In this document: piece by piece, positions 7,748 to 15,920 of the stretch
How the letters are laid out: every line of letters starts with the position of its first letter
How positions within the stretch are numbered: position 1 is the stretch's first letter
Assembly (NCBI RefSeq): GCF_035917275.1
Contig: NZ_CP108508.1
Span: 7,440,001-7,504,000, forward strand
Origin: Streptomyces sp. NBC_01237
GTDB lineage: Bacteria; Actinomycetota; Actinomycetes; Streptomycetales; Streptomycetaceae
Direction of reading: 5' to 3'
Length of the DNA stretch: 64,000 nucleotides
Notes under the pieces: generated by a model
Told to the model about the DNA's origin: nothing
The model's database searches: none
Seen by the model: the letters and a program-made list of their open reading frames with translations, nothing else
Translations under genes and position numbers: made by a program

Positions 7748-9025
7748 TCAGACCGCAGGGACAACAGGGCTGAACGGCGACGGGGTGCGCCCGGTCCAGG
7801 TGTTGAGCACGGCGGTCGCGGTCTGCTTGGTCACCCCGCCGTCCTGAACCGTGCCGCTGCGCGCCACGTAGAAGCGTCCGTCGTCGAGCGAGACCAGCCC
7901 GTACTGGCCGTACTGTCCCGGGGCCGGCCAGCCGTACGTCCCGGTCGGCGCATCGTGCAGGCCCCCGCGCAGCAGCGGGAGCAGCAGCCCGCGCTCGGGC
8001 TTCCGCTGCCCGCGGACGGTGCCCCGTACCGGCTTCTTCGAGCCGTCGAGAGCGAAGACCGTGTAGTTGGGGAAGCCCGGCTTGGTGCCCTTGTAGGCGG
8101 CCAGCAGCCAGTTGCCGCTGTATCCGTCGAACTCCAGATTCTGCACGCCGTACGTGGTGTTCCCGGTGTACGCGAAGTACTTGCCGTCGACCCGGGCGGG
8201 GCCGCTGGTGTGCGGGGCGGCCTCGGTCAGCGGGCGCTCGTACGTCCTCCACCGTCCGATGTCGTACTGGAGCAGGACCTGGTGGTCGTTGTCCGTGCGC
8301 GCGGTGTTGGCGTACACGCCGTACGCGACGGTCAGCCGCTGCTTCCCGTGCTTCCTGCCGAACTCCGGGCCGAAGGCCACCCCGTCGATGCCGCTGCAGC
8401 CGTACCGGTGGTCGGGGGTGTTGCCGGTGTCCCCGTCGAAGACCCCGTCGCCGTTCATGTCGGCCGTGAAGTCCCGTACGACCTCCTTGAGATAGACGGT
8501 CGAGACGACACCCGTGGCCTGGGCGTCCATGCCCATGCGGTTGATGCGGTCACCGTCGAGGATCGCGATGTAGAACGACTTCGCGGCCTTGTACTCCAAC
8601 GAGCCGTAGACCCTGCCGTCCTGCGCGTTGAAGTCCAGATCGCCGAGGTGGCCGGTGAACCCGGTGACCGAACCCACCGGCCTGCCCCTGAGATCGGTCT
8701 TGACCAGCAGATTCGTGAACGAGAAGTACACGAAGCCCTTGCGGCGGTCGATGGCCATGCCCTGGACGTGACCGGACTGCCAGGCGCCGCCGTCGACCGA
8801 CGACGGCAACCGGCGCGGAACGCCCACCCGTTGCCCGTCCGGTACGCCGGTCCGCGCGGCGGTCGAGGGGGCGGGCGCCGGAGCGGATACGGAGTTGCGT
8901 GCGGGTACGGGGACGGGTGCGGCAGCCGCGGCCGCGCCCCCTGCCGTGCCGATAACCGCCGTACAGGCCAGTGCCGTTGTCGCCGTCCTCCACAGGCCGC
9001 CGAAATGTCCCTCGAGTCTGCGCAT
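7748..9025 (-). CDS. Secreted protein of unknown function, beta-propeller-like
   Basis: 425 residues from ATG 9025. A signal peptide covers about residues 1-38 (RTATTALACTAVIGTAGGAAAAAAP), followed by a Pro/Ala-rich linker. The mature part has repeated short beta-strand blocks (GFVYFSFTNLLVKTDLRG, DGRVYGSLEY, QVLLQYDIGRW), suggesting a propeller. A DMNGDGVFDGD segment resembles a calcium-binding EF-hand loop. I do not recognise a named family. Neighbouring Nudix and ferredoxin genes give no functional hint. Confidence 0.75.
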   Translation of the reverse strand: MRRLEGHFGGLWRTATTALACTAVIGTAGGAAAAAAPVPVPARNSVSAPAPAPSTAARTGVPDGQRVGVPRRLPSSVDGGAWQSGHVQGMAIDRRKGFVYFSFTNLLVKTDLRGRPVGSVTGFTGHLGDLDFNAQDGRVYGSLEYKAAKSFYIAILDGDRINRMGMDAQATGVVSTVYLKEVVRDFTADMNGDGVFDGDTGNTPDHRYGCSGIDGVAFGPEFGRKHGKQRLTVAYGVYANTARTDNDHQVLLQYDIGRWRTYERPLTEAAPHTSGPARVDGKYFAYTGNTTYGVQNLEFDGYSGNWLLAAYKGTKPGFPNYTVFALDGSKKPVRGTVRGQRKPERGLLLPLLRGGLHDAPTGTYGWPAPGQYGQYGLVSLDDGRFYVARSGTVQDGGVTKQTATAVLNTWTGRTPSPFSPVVPAV

Positions 9026-9208
9026 GACCCCTCCGCTGTCGTGGAGCTCGGATGATGCCGGGCGTGGATGCACGACGGACCAATGGCGCGTGAACGAGCG
9101 AGTCCGGCGCGCGGCGGCACTCCAGGAGGTTGGCATGGGCATGATGATCGAAGCGAGAGGGCGTCCTGCGTCCGAGTGCCGCGTGCGCGTGTCGGAGGTG
9201 GTTCCGGT

Positions 9209-9703
9209 TCAGGAGGTGACCGGCTTGCCGTCCTCCAACTCCACTGTTCCCGCGCCCGAATTCACCACCTCCAGCCCCGCCCGTACCCGCAGCCGCAGGG
9301 TGCCCGGCAGATGGTCGTCCAGTTCGGCGGGCTCCACCAGCTTCCAGGACAGGAGTTCCTCCTCCTGGAGCCGGATCGCCGCGAACTGCTCCTCGGTCAG
9401 CACCCCTCCGTCGTACAGATACGCGGCGATCGGCGGTCGCGCCGTGCCGCGTGTCCAGTCGACGGCGAGCAGCCGGCCCGGTTCCAGGTCGAGCCCGATC
9501 TCCTCGGCCGTCTCCCGGCGCGCCCCCTGCCGAGGGCTCTCACCGGTGTCGGACTCGACCGTTCCGCCGGGCAGGGCCCAGCCGTCCCGGTAGTTCGGCT
9601 CGACGAGCAGGACCCGGCCCCGGTCGTCCCGGAACAGCGAGGCAGCGGCTGCCAGGACCCGGGGGAGTCCGGCGATGTACGTGGCGTAGTCAGTGGTGGT
9701 CAC
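9209..9703 (-). CDS. Nudix hydrolase
   Basis: 164 residues. The Nudix box is clear: GGTVESDTGE followed by SPRQGARRETAEEIGL; the RExxEExG core is exact, with two extra residues between the first glycine and glutamate. The protein begins with a short helix (ATYIAGLPRVLAAAASLF) common in Streptomyces Nudix enzymes. It hydrolyses a nucleoside diphosphate linked to another group; the substrate cannot be read from sequence. It is divergent from the glycerate kinase gene. Confidence 0.9.
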   Translation of the reverse strand: MTTTDYATYIAGLPRVLAAAASLFRDDRGRVLLVEPNYRDGWALPGGTVESDTGESPRQGARRETAEEIGLDLEPGRLLAVDWTRGTARPPIAAYLYDGGVLTEEQFAAIRLQEEELLSWKLVEPAELDDHLPGTLRLRVRAGLEVVNSGAGTVELEDGKPVTS

Positions 9704-9819
9704 CCCACGCAGCGTAGTGGGGCGGCCGGGTGCGCTTATGGACGCCCATGGGCAGATCAGGGGTCCTGCGGATAGGGTCGGGGCGGCGCGACTGCCTGTT
9801 CGAAAGCAAGGGATGCAAG

Positions 9820-10953
9820 GTGACGGACGGAGCAGAGATGGAGACCGCGCGCGTGCTCGTCGCGGCGGACAAGTTCAAGGGATCGCTCACGGCCGTACAG
9901 GTCGCGGAGCGGGTGACGGCCGGGCTGCGGTCCGTCGTCCCCGATGTACGGGTCGAGACCCTGCCCGTCGCGGACGGTGGCGACGGCACGGTCGCGGCGG
10001 CGGTGGCGGCCGGATTCGAACGCCGTGAGGCGCGGGTGACCGGTCCGCTCGGGGAGCCGGTGACCGCGGCGTACGCGCTGCGCGAGGGAACCGCGGTGGT
10101 GGAGATGGCCGAGGCATCGGGCCTCCAGCACCTCCCCGCAGGGGTGTTCGCCCCGCTCACCGCCACCACGTACGGCTCCGGCGAACTGCTGCGGGCCGCG
10201 CTCGACGCGGGCGCCCGGACCGTGGTGTTCGGGGTCGGCGGCAGCGCCACCACGGACGGTGGCGCGGGCATGCTGGCCGCGCTCGGCGCCCGCTTCCTGG
10301 ACGCGGACGGCAAGCCCGTCGGCCCCGGCGGGGGCGGCCTCGCCGATCTGGCCGAGGCCGATCTGGCGGGGCTCGACCCGCGCCTCGCGGACGTCGACCT
10401 GATCCTGGCCAGCGACGTGGACAACCCGCTGACCGGGCCGAAGGGCGCCCCCGAGGTGTACGGGCGGCAGAAGGGCGCGACCGAGGAGGACATCGCGGTC
10501 CTCGACGCGGCCCTCACCCACTACGCCTCGGTCCTGGGCCCCGAGTACGCCGTCCTGCCCGGCGCGGGCGCGGCCGGAGGCATCGGCTACGGAGCGCTGG
10601 TCGCCCTCGGCGCCCGCTTCCGGCCGGGCATCGAGGTCATGCTGGACGTCCTCGGCTTCGCACCGGCGCTCGCCCGGGCCACGCTGGTCATCACCGGCGA
10701 GGGCTCGCTGGACGAGCAGACCCTGCACGGCAAGGCCCCGGCGGGCGTCGCCGCGGCCGCCCGAGCCGCCGGAATCGAGGTCGTCGCGGTCTGCGGCCGG
10801 CTCGCCCTGTCGCCACAGGCGCTGGGCACCGCGGGCATCCGGCGCGCCTACGCCCTCACCGAGCTGGAACCGGACCCGGCGGTCTCCATGGCCCAGGCCG
10901 GGCCGCTGCTGGAGCGGGTGGCCGCCTCGATCGCCCGGGACTTCCTGAGCTGA
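9820..10953 (+). CDS. glxK: Glycerate kinase
   Basis: 377 residues from GTG 9820 (AAGGGA six bases upstream); ATG 9838 is a close alternative. Family motifs run in order: ADKFKGSLTA at the N-terminus, VADGGDGTVAA, FGVGGSATTDGGAGM, LASDVDNPLTGPKGA and the TGEGSLDEQTLHGKAP block. This is the GlxK/GarK-type kinase, phosphorylating D-glycerate with ATP to 2- or 3-phosphoglycerate. It joins glyoxylate metabolism to glycolysis, which fits a genome making glyoxylate through the ethylmalonyl-CoA pathway 10 kb away, though the genes are not linked in an operon. Confidence 0.92.
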   Translation: MTDGAEMETARVLVAADKFKGSLTAVQVAERVTAGLRSVVPDVRVETLPVADGGDGTVAAAVAAGFERREARVTGPLGEPVTAAYALREGTAVVEMAEASGLQHLPAGVFAPLTATTYGSGELLRAALDAGARTVVFGVGGSATTDGGAGMLAALGARFLDADGKPVGPGGGGLADLAEADLAGLDPRLADVDLILASDVDNPLTGPKGAPEVYGRQKGATEEDIAVLDAALTHYASVLGPEYAVLPGAGAAGGIGYGALVALGARFRPGIEVMLDVLGFAPALARATLVITGEGSLDEQTLHGKAPAGVAAAARAAGIEVVAVCGRLALSPQALGTAGIRRAYALTELEPDPAVSMAQAGPLLERVAASIARDFLS

Positions 10954-10972
10954 CGGCGGGCGGCACGTTCGG

Positions 10973-11788
10973 TCACGGGGGTCGGGGGGCGCGGTCACCG
11001 GCCCCCGGACCCCCGTCCGCGTACCCCGCGGACCCTATGTGCCCCGCGGGCCGTGCCGTTGGTGGCGGCAGCCGGAACGCGTCCAGCGCCAGCATGACCT
11101 CGATCAGCTCCCGCGGCGTCGACAACGAGCGCGACGTCAGCCGCTCCAGCCGCCGCAAGCGGTTGAACACCGTGTTCCGGTGGCAGCGCAGGCGTTGTGC
11201 GGTCCGTCCCACCGACCCACCGCACTCCAGCCACTCCTCCAGCGTCCCCACCAGCAGTTCCCGCTCCGCCGGAGCCAGGGCCAGCAGCGGTCCGAACACC
11301 TCGGTGACCAGACTGGCGCTCAGCTCCGGCCGGCTCACCAGCAGGGCGGAGGGCAGCCGCTCGTCCAGCCGGACGATCTCCCGCGTCCGCGGGGCGCAGG
11401 TCAGCAGGGCGAAACCGGCCAGCCTGCGGGCCAGGGCGAGTTCGGCCAGGCCGTCCACCACCGGGCTGATACCGCCCGGACCGGCGTCCCGCTCCGTCAG
11501 CAGCGCGGCAGGCCCGGTGAGGCTCCCTTCCCCCAGCGCGACGACGGCGATCTCACAGTCCGCCCGCGTCCGCCAGCACCACCGCATGCCGTCCGCGTCC
11601 CGGGCCCACCGCACCGGCTCGTGCCGGGTCGGCCCACCGTGCCCGGTGCCCAGGACGGCCACCGCGTAACGCCCCCGCTCGGGCAGCCCCAGGCCCGCCG
11701 CCGCGCGCCGGGCGAGGCCCGGCGACGGGCGGCTCTCCAGCAGCGCGTCGAGCAGTGCCCGGACCCGCTCGTCACTGCGCCGCTGCAT
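10973..11788 (-). CDS. PucR-type helix-turn-helix transcriptional regulator
   Basis: 271 residues from ATG 11788 (GGAG six to nine bases upstream); ATG 11824 would add twelve residues without a ribosome site. The C-terminus carries the PucR helix-turn-helix: VGRTAQRLRCHRNTVFNRL, then a TPRELIEVMLALDAFRL helix. The N-terminal half (LGLPERGRYAVAVLG and on) is a divergent sensor with no named ligand. It is transcribed away from the livFGHMK-type importer and is the obvious candidate regulator of it, binding in the repeat-rich gap between them. Confidence 0.85.
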   Translation of the reverse strand: MQRRSDERVRALLDALLESRPSPGLARRAAAGLGLPERGRYAVAVLGTGHGGPTRHEPVRWARDADGMRWCWRTRADCEIAVVALGEGSLTGPAALLTERDAGPGGISPVVDGLAELALARRLAGFALLTCAPRTREIVRLDERLPSALLVSRPELSASLVTEVFGPLLALAPAERELLVGTLEEWLECGGSVGRTAQRLRCHRNTVFNRLRRLERLTSRSLSTPRELIEVMLALDAFRLPPPTARPAGHIGSAGYADGGPGAGDRAPRPP

Positions 11789-11980
11789 CCTCTGCTCCGT
11801 TCCGCGGGCTCTGCGGCCGCTCATGCCCGGTGAGGATGCCACCGGCGGTAGCGGGCACCAGCCCGTGTCACCGCCCTCTGTGCGCGTGCACAACGACGCC
11901 CTTCGCTCGCTGGTCACCCGCATCGAGTCGGTCCCGCGCCGTGGACGCCCGGCCCGCCCGGTGCTGGTCTGTGGCACCAC

Positions 11981-12261
11981 ACGACGCACACAACGGCGAC
12001 GCGACACCTGACATGGCACAGCGCATCGCGCACCACACACAGCGCACCCACGACGCGACACGTGACATGGCACCGCACGACGCACACCCCGCAACGCGAC
12101 ACGTGACATGGCACCGCGCACGAGCACAACGCGAGCACGAGCACCGCGCACGAACATCACGCCAGCACGAGCACCAGCAGCACCAACACCAGCACGACGC
12201 GACACAAGCACCACAGCACTCGAACACGACACGACACGACAAGGCGGAAGGAGGAGGACGC
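11981..12261 (+). other. T-depleted leader of the branched-chain-type importer operon
   Basis: Counted by eye, only 9 of 281 bases are T (about 3%), against roughly 15% expected. The strand reads as ACG, GCAC and CACGACG blocks and ends in a very strong ribosome site (AAGGAGGAGG). Such an A/C/G leader would be nearly unstructured as RNA. Most of the few Ts lie inside the 19-bp repeats. The rest of the gap (11789-11980) shows nothing else I recognise. Confidence 0.7.
12001..12114. repeat. Three 19-bp direct repeats, candidate operators
   Basis: GCGACACSTGACATGGCAC occurs at 12001-12019, 12055-12073 and 12096-12114; copies 2 and 3 are identical and copy 1 differs at one base. Spacings are 54 and 41 bases, on different faces of the helix. 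Each holds a near-palindrome (GACACGTGAC). A related sequence, reading the same way on this strand, covers the ccr promoter near 26727-26744. Binding by the adjacent PucR protein is inference. Confidence 0.6.
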
Positions 12262-13059
12262 ATGGCAACGCTAGAGATCCGCGCGCTGTCCGTGGGCTAC
12301 GGCCCGGTACGGGCCCTGCGCGATGTCTCCGTCGACGTGCCGGCCGGCGCGATCACCGCCGTACTCGGTGGCAACGGCGCCGGCAAGACCACACTGCTGC
12401 GGGCCGTATCGCGGACCCTCGGCTTCCACCGCGGAACGGGCACGGGCACCATCCGCTTCGACGGCCGGCCCCTGGACGGGCTGCGGCCCGCCCAGGTGGT
12501 GGCCGCGGGAGTGGTCCAGGTGCCGGAAGGGCGACAGGTGTTCGCCCGGATGACGGTGGCCGACAATCTGCGGGCGGGCGCACTGGGGGCCCGCGGCGGG
12601 CGCAAGGACGTGACCGCCGCGCTGGCCCGCGTACACGAACTGTTCCCGGTGCTCGCCCAACGCGCGCACCAGCGGGCCGGGCTGCTCTCCGGCGGCGAGC
12701 AGCAGATGCTGGCGATGGGGCGGGCGCTGATGGCCGGGCCCCGGCTGCTCCTGCTGGACGAGCCGTCCCTCGGCCTCGCCCCGCTGATGGCGGCCAGGAT
12801 CGCCGAGACCATCCAGGAGATCAACGCGGCCGGCACCTCCGTCATGCTCGTCGAGCAGAACGCGTCCATCGCCCTGCGGCTCGCCTCGACCGCGTACGTC
12901 CTGGACGTCGGCGAGGTCGCCCTGTCCGGACCGGCCGACGAACTCGCGGCGTCCGACGAGGTGCGCCGCCGCTATCTCGGCGTCGTGGACGAGACGGCCG
13001 CCGAGGACGCCGACCCGGCGGGCCGGTCCGCGCGCACCCTGAGCAGGTGGTCCGCGTGA
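12262..13059 (+). CDS. livF: Branched-chain amino acid-type ABC transporter ATPase (LivF)
   Basis: 265 residues. Walker A GGNGAGKT at residues 36-43, signature LLSGGEQQMLAMGRAL, Walker B LLLLDEPSLGL and the switch region MLVEQNASIALRLAST are all intact. The last two features and the short length are typical of LivF rather than LivG. First gene of a five-gene operon; it has a strong AGGAGGAGG ribosome site. Its stop overlaps the next GTG start. Confidence 0.93.
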   Translation: MATLEIRALSVGYGPVRALRDVSVDVPAGAITAVLGGNGAGKTTLLRAVSRTLGFHRGTGTGTIRFDGRPLDGLRPAQVVAAGVVQVPEGRQVFARMTVADNLRAGALGARGGRKDVTAALARVHELFPVLAQRAHQRAGLLSGGEQQMLAMGRALMAGPRLLLLDEPSLGLAPLMAARIAETIQEINAAGTSVMLVEQNASIALRLASTAYVLDVGEVALSGPADELAASDEVRRRYLGVVDETAAEDADPAGRSARTLSRWSA

Positions 13060-13868
13060 GGACCGCACCTTCCGCCACCCCGGCGGCCACCGCGGCACCG
13101 GCCCCCACCGCGCTCACCGTCCGCGACGTGACCGTGCGCTTCGCCGGGCTCACCGCCCTCGACGGCGTCTCGTTCACCGTGGAACCGGGCAGTGTGCACG
13201 CCGTCATCGGCCCCAACGGCGCGGGCAAGTCCACCTGCTTCAACGTGCTTTCCGGCGTCTACCGGGCCACCTCGGGCAGCGTCCACCTGGGCACCACCGA
13301 GCTGACCGGCCTCCCGCCGCACCGGATCGCCGGACTCGGCGTCGCGCGCACCTTCCAGAACCTGGCGCTGCCACCGCACGCCACGGTCGCCGACAGCCTG
13401 CTGCTCGGCCGCCACCGCCTCACCCGCTCCGGGTTCCTCGCCACCGGTCTGCGACTGCCGTCCGCCGCCCGTGAGGAGCGACGCCATCTGGACCGGGTCC
13501 GTGAGATCGCCGAATTCATCGGTCTGGAGAAGGAGTTGGAGCGTCCCGCCGGGGCGCTGCCGTACGGACAGCAGAAGCTCGTCGAGTTCGGCCGCGCCCT
13601 GTGCATGGAGCCACAGGTGCTGCTGCTGGACGAACCCATCGCCGGGATGACCGCCGACGAACGGCGCCGTACCGCGGCCGTCGTGGCGAATGTGCGCGAC
13701 AGCCTCGGCATCTCGATCGTGCTGGTCGAGCACGACATGGGGGTGGTGATGCGGCTCGCGGACGCGGTGACCGTACTCGACTTCGGACGCAGGATCGCGG
13801 GCGGTACACCCGCCGAGGTCCAGAACGACCCGGCCGTCGTCCAGGCCTACTTGGGGGCACCGGAATGA
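13056..13868 (+). CDS. livG: Branched-chain amino acid-type ABC transporter ATPase (LivG)
   Basis: 270 residues from GTG 13056, overlapping the livF stop by four bases. Walker A GPNGAGKST follows a 20-residue Thr/Ala/Pro-rich N-terminus; the LivG-specific VARTFQNLALPPHATVADSL stretch, LPYGQQKLVEFGRAL signature, LLLDEPIAGM Walker B and VLVEHDMGVVMRLAD switch are all present. It pairs with LivF as the cytoplasmic ATPase heterodimer. Confidence 0.93.
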   Translation: MRTAPSATPAATAAPAPTALTVRDVTVRFAGLTALDGVSFTVEPGSVHAVIGPNGAGKSTCFNVLSGVYRATSGSVHLGTTELTGLPPHRIAGLGVARTFQNLALPPHATVADSLLLGRHRLTRSGFLATGLRLPSAAREERRHLDRVREIAEFIGLEKELERPAGALPYGQQKLVEFGRALCMEPQVLLLDEPIAGMTADERRRTAAVVANVRDSLGISIVLVEHDMGVVMRLADAVTVLDFGRRIAGGTPAEVQNDPAVVQAYLGAPE

Positions 13869-14755
13869 CCACGTTCATCGAACTCCTCCTCGGCGGGCTG
13901 TCGATCGGTTCGGTCTACGCGCTGATCGCGCTCGGCTTCGTCGTGATCTTCAAGGCCACCGAGGTCGTCAACTTCGCCCATGCCTCCCTCCTGCTGGCGG
14001 GCGGCTACGTCACCGCGGTCCTCCACGACGACATCGGCTTCTGGCCCGCGCTGGGCGTCGGTATCGCGGGTGCCGCGGTCGTCGGCGCCGCGATCGAGTT
14101 CTTCGTGATGCGCCGCTACCGGGGCAGCGACCACAGCGTCCTGGCCATCGTCACCATCGGCGTCGACATCCTGCTGACCACCGAACTCACCCGCCGCATG
14201 GGCACGGACGTACTGGCGCTCGGCGACCCGTGGGGCGACGAGGTCGTCACCGTCGGCGGGGTCACCCTCGCCCAGACCCGCATCGCCGCGTTCGTCGCGG
14301 CCGGGCTGCTCATCACGGTGTTCCTGCTCGCCTTCCGCTACACCTCATGGGGTGTGTCGATGCGGGCCGCCGCCGAGAACCCGCAGACCGCGGCGCTGAT
14401 GGGGATCAAGCTCGGCCGGGTCTCGCTCGCCGCGTGGGCGGTCGCCGGAGCCCTCGCCGCCGTCGCCGCGCTCTTCCTCACCGTGTTCCCGACCCCCGGC
14501 CTCGAACGGGCCACCTCGCTCGCCGCGCTCAAGGCGTTCCCCGCCGCGATCCTCGGCGGCCTCGACTCCACGACGGGGGCACTCGCCGGCGGACTCATCG
14601 TCGGTGTCACCGAGTCGCTCGCCACCGGCTACCAGAGCGATCTCTCCTTCCTCGGCCGGGGCATCGGCGATCTCGCGCCCTACCTGGTGATGGTGATCGT
14701 GCTGCTCATCCGGCCCGCGGGACTCTTCGGTACGAAGGAGCTCGCCCGTGTCTGA
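13865..14755 (+). CDS. livH: Branched-chain amino acid-type ABC transporter permease (LivH)
   Basis: 296 residues, ATGA overlap with livG. LivH features: a first helix GLSIGSVYALIALGFVVIF, then VVNFAHASLLLAGGYV, and the coupling-helix motif AAAENPQTAALMGIKLGRV. About eight membrane helices. It forms the membrane channel with LivM. Confidence 0.93.
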   Translation: MTTFIELLLGGLSIGSVYALIALGFVVIFKATEVVNFAHASLLLAGGYVTAVLHDDIGFWPALGVGIAGAAVVGAAIEFFVMRRYRGSDHSVLAIVTIGVDILLTTELTRRMGTDVLALGDPWGDEVVTVGGVTLAQTRIAAFVAAGLLITVFLLAFRYTSWGVSMRAAAENPQTAALMGIKLGRVSLAAWAVAGALAAVAALFLTVFPTPGLERATSLAALKAFPAAILGGLDSTTGALAGGLIVGVTESLATGYQSDLSFLGRGIGDLAPYLVMVIVLLIRPAGLFGTKELARV

Positions 14756-15920
14756 CGCCACCACCGGTCCCAGCACCGAACCCACCACCGAACCCACCAC
14801 CGGTCCCAGCACCGCGACGTCCGTCCTGCCCGCGGCCGAGGCCACGAACGGGACCGCGGGAACCTTCGCCGACCGGCTGCGCCGCCCCCGTACGTACCTC
14901 CTGCTCATCGGTTCGGTCCTGCTGCTGGCCTTCCCGTTCTACCTGGACCGCTTCTGGCTCCAGGCCGGGCTCTTCGCGATGGCCGCCGCGATCGGGGCCA
15001 TCGGCATCAACCTCCTCACCGGAGCCACGGGCCAGCTCTCCATGGGCCACGCCTTCTTCCTCGCCGTGGGCGCGTACAGCTACTGCATCCTGGCGGGGGA
15101 GAGCGGCACCGAGAACGGGCACGCGCTCAGCGGTCTCGGTCTGCCGACCTGGCTCGCGGCGATCCTCGCCGTGCTGCTCGCGGGAGCCGCGGGCGGGGTC
15201 TTCAGCCCCATCGCGGGGCGGCTGCGCGGCGCGTACCTCGGTATCGCCACCCTCGCGCTGATCTTCATCGGCCAGCATGTGCTGTTCAACGCGGGCTCGC
15301 TCACCGGCGGCTTCAACGGCCGCGCCGTACCGCCGCTCTCGGTGTTCGGGTTCACCTTCGACGACAGTGAGCTCGTCATCGCCGCCGTACCGTTCCAGTC
15401 CGCCGAGAAGCTCTGGTACGTGGCCCTGCTCGCGCTGCTCGTCAGTGGCCTGTTCGCCCGCGGAGTGCTGCGCGGCAGGCCGGGCCGGGCCATGAACGCC
15501 ATCCGGGACCACCGGATCGCCGCAGGCGTGATGGGCGTGCCGGTGGCCCGCTACCGGGCCGGGGTGTTCGTCCTGTCCTCGATGTACGCGGGCCTGGCGG
15601 GCGTCCTGCTCGCCCTGCTCTTCCAGCGGACCGTGCCCGAGTACTTCGGCATGATCCTGTCGCTCGAATACCTCGCCATGATCGTCATCGGCGGGCTCGG
15701 CAGCGTCGCGGGGGCGGTCGTCGGCGCGGCCTTCGTCTCCCTGCTCCCGCAGGTGCTCACTCACTACAGCGACTCCCTCCCGCTGGTCTCCGCCCCCGGT
15801 ACGGGCGGACTCGCACCGGGTGAGGCGTCCCGCTACCTGTACGGCGCCGCGGTGGTCGCGGTGGTCCTGTTCCTGCCCGGCGGCATCGCGCGTCTGAAGA
15901 AATCTGGGGAGAAGAAATGA
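14748..15920 (+). CDS. livM: Branched-chain amino acid-type ABC transporter permease (LivM)
   Basis: 390 residues from GTG 14748, overlapping livH by eight bases. A cytoplasmic Thr/Pro-rich head made of repeated TEPTTEPTTGPST units (residues about 5-25) precedes the permease. Family motifs: NLLTGATGQLSMGHAFFLAVGAY, GRPGRAMNAIRDHRIAAGVMGV and YLAMIVIGGLGSVAGAVVGA. The repeated head is unusual but short. Confidence 0.93.
   Translation: MSDATTGPSTEPTTEPTTGPSTATSVLPAAEATNGTAGTFADRLRRPRTYLLLIGSVLLLAFPFYLDRFWLQAGLFAMAAAIGAIGINLLTGATGQLSMGHAFFLAVGAYSYCILAGESGTENGHALSGLGLPTWLAAILAVLLAGAAGGVFSPIAGRLRGAYLGIATLALIFIGQHVLFNAGSLTGGFNGRAVPPLSVFGFTFDDSELVIAAVPFQSAEKLWYVALLALLVSGLFARGVLRGRPGRAMNAIRDHRIAAGVMGVPVARYRAGVFVLSSMYAGLAGVLLALLFQRTVPEYFGMILSLEYLAMIVIGGLGSVAGAVVGAAFVSLLPQVLTHYSDSLPLVSAPGTGGLAPGEASRYLYGAAVVAVVLFLPGGIARLKKSGEKK

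Noticed and set aside
11825..12268. PucR gene extended to 12268
   Set aside because: The added residues are Val/Arg/Cys-rich translation of the T-depleted repeat; a normal start with a ribosome site exists at 11788.
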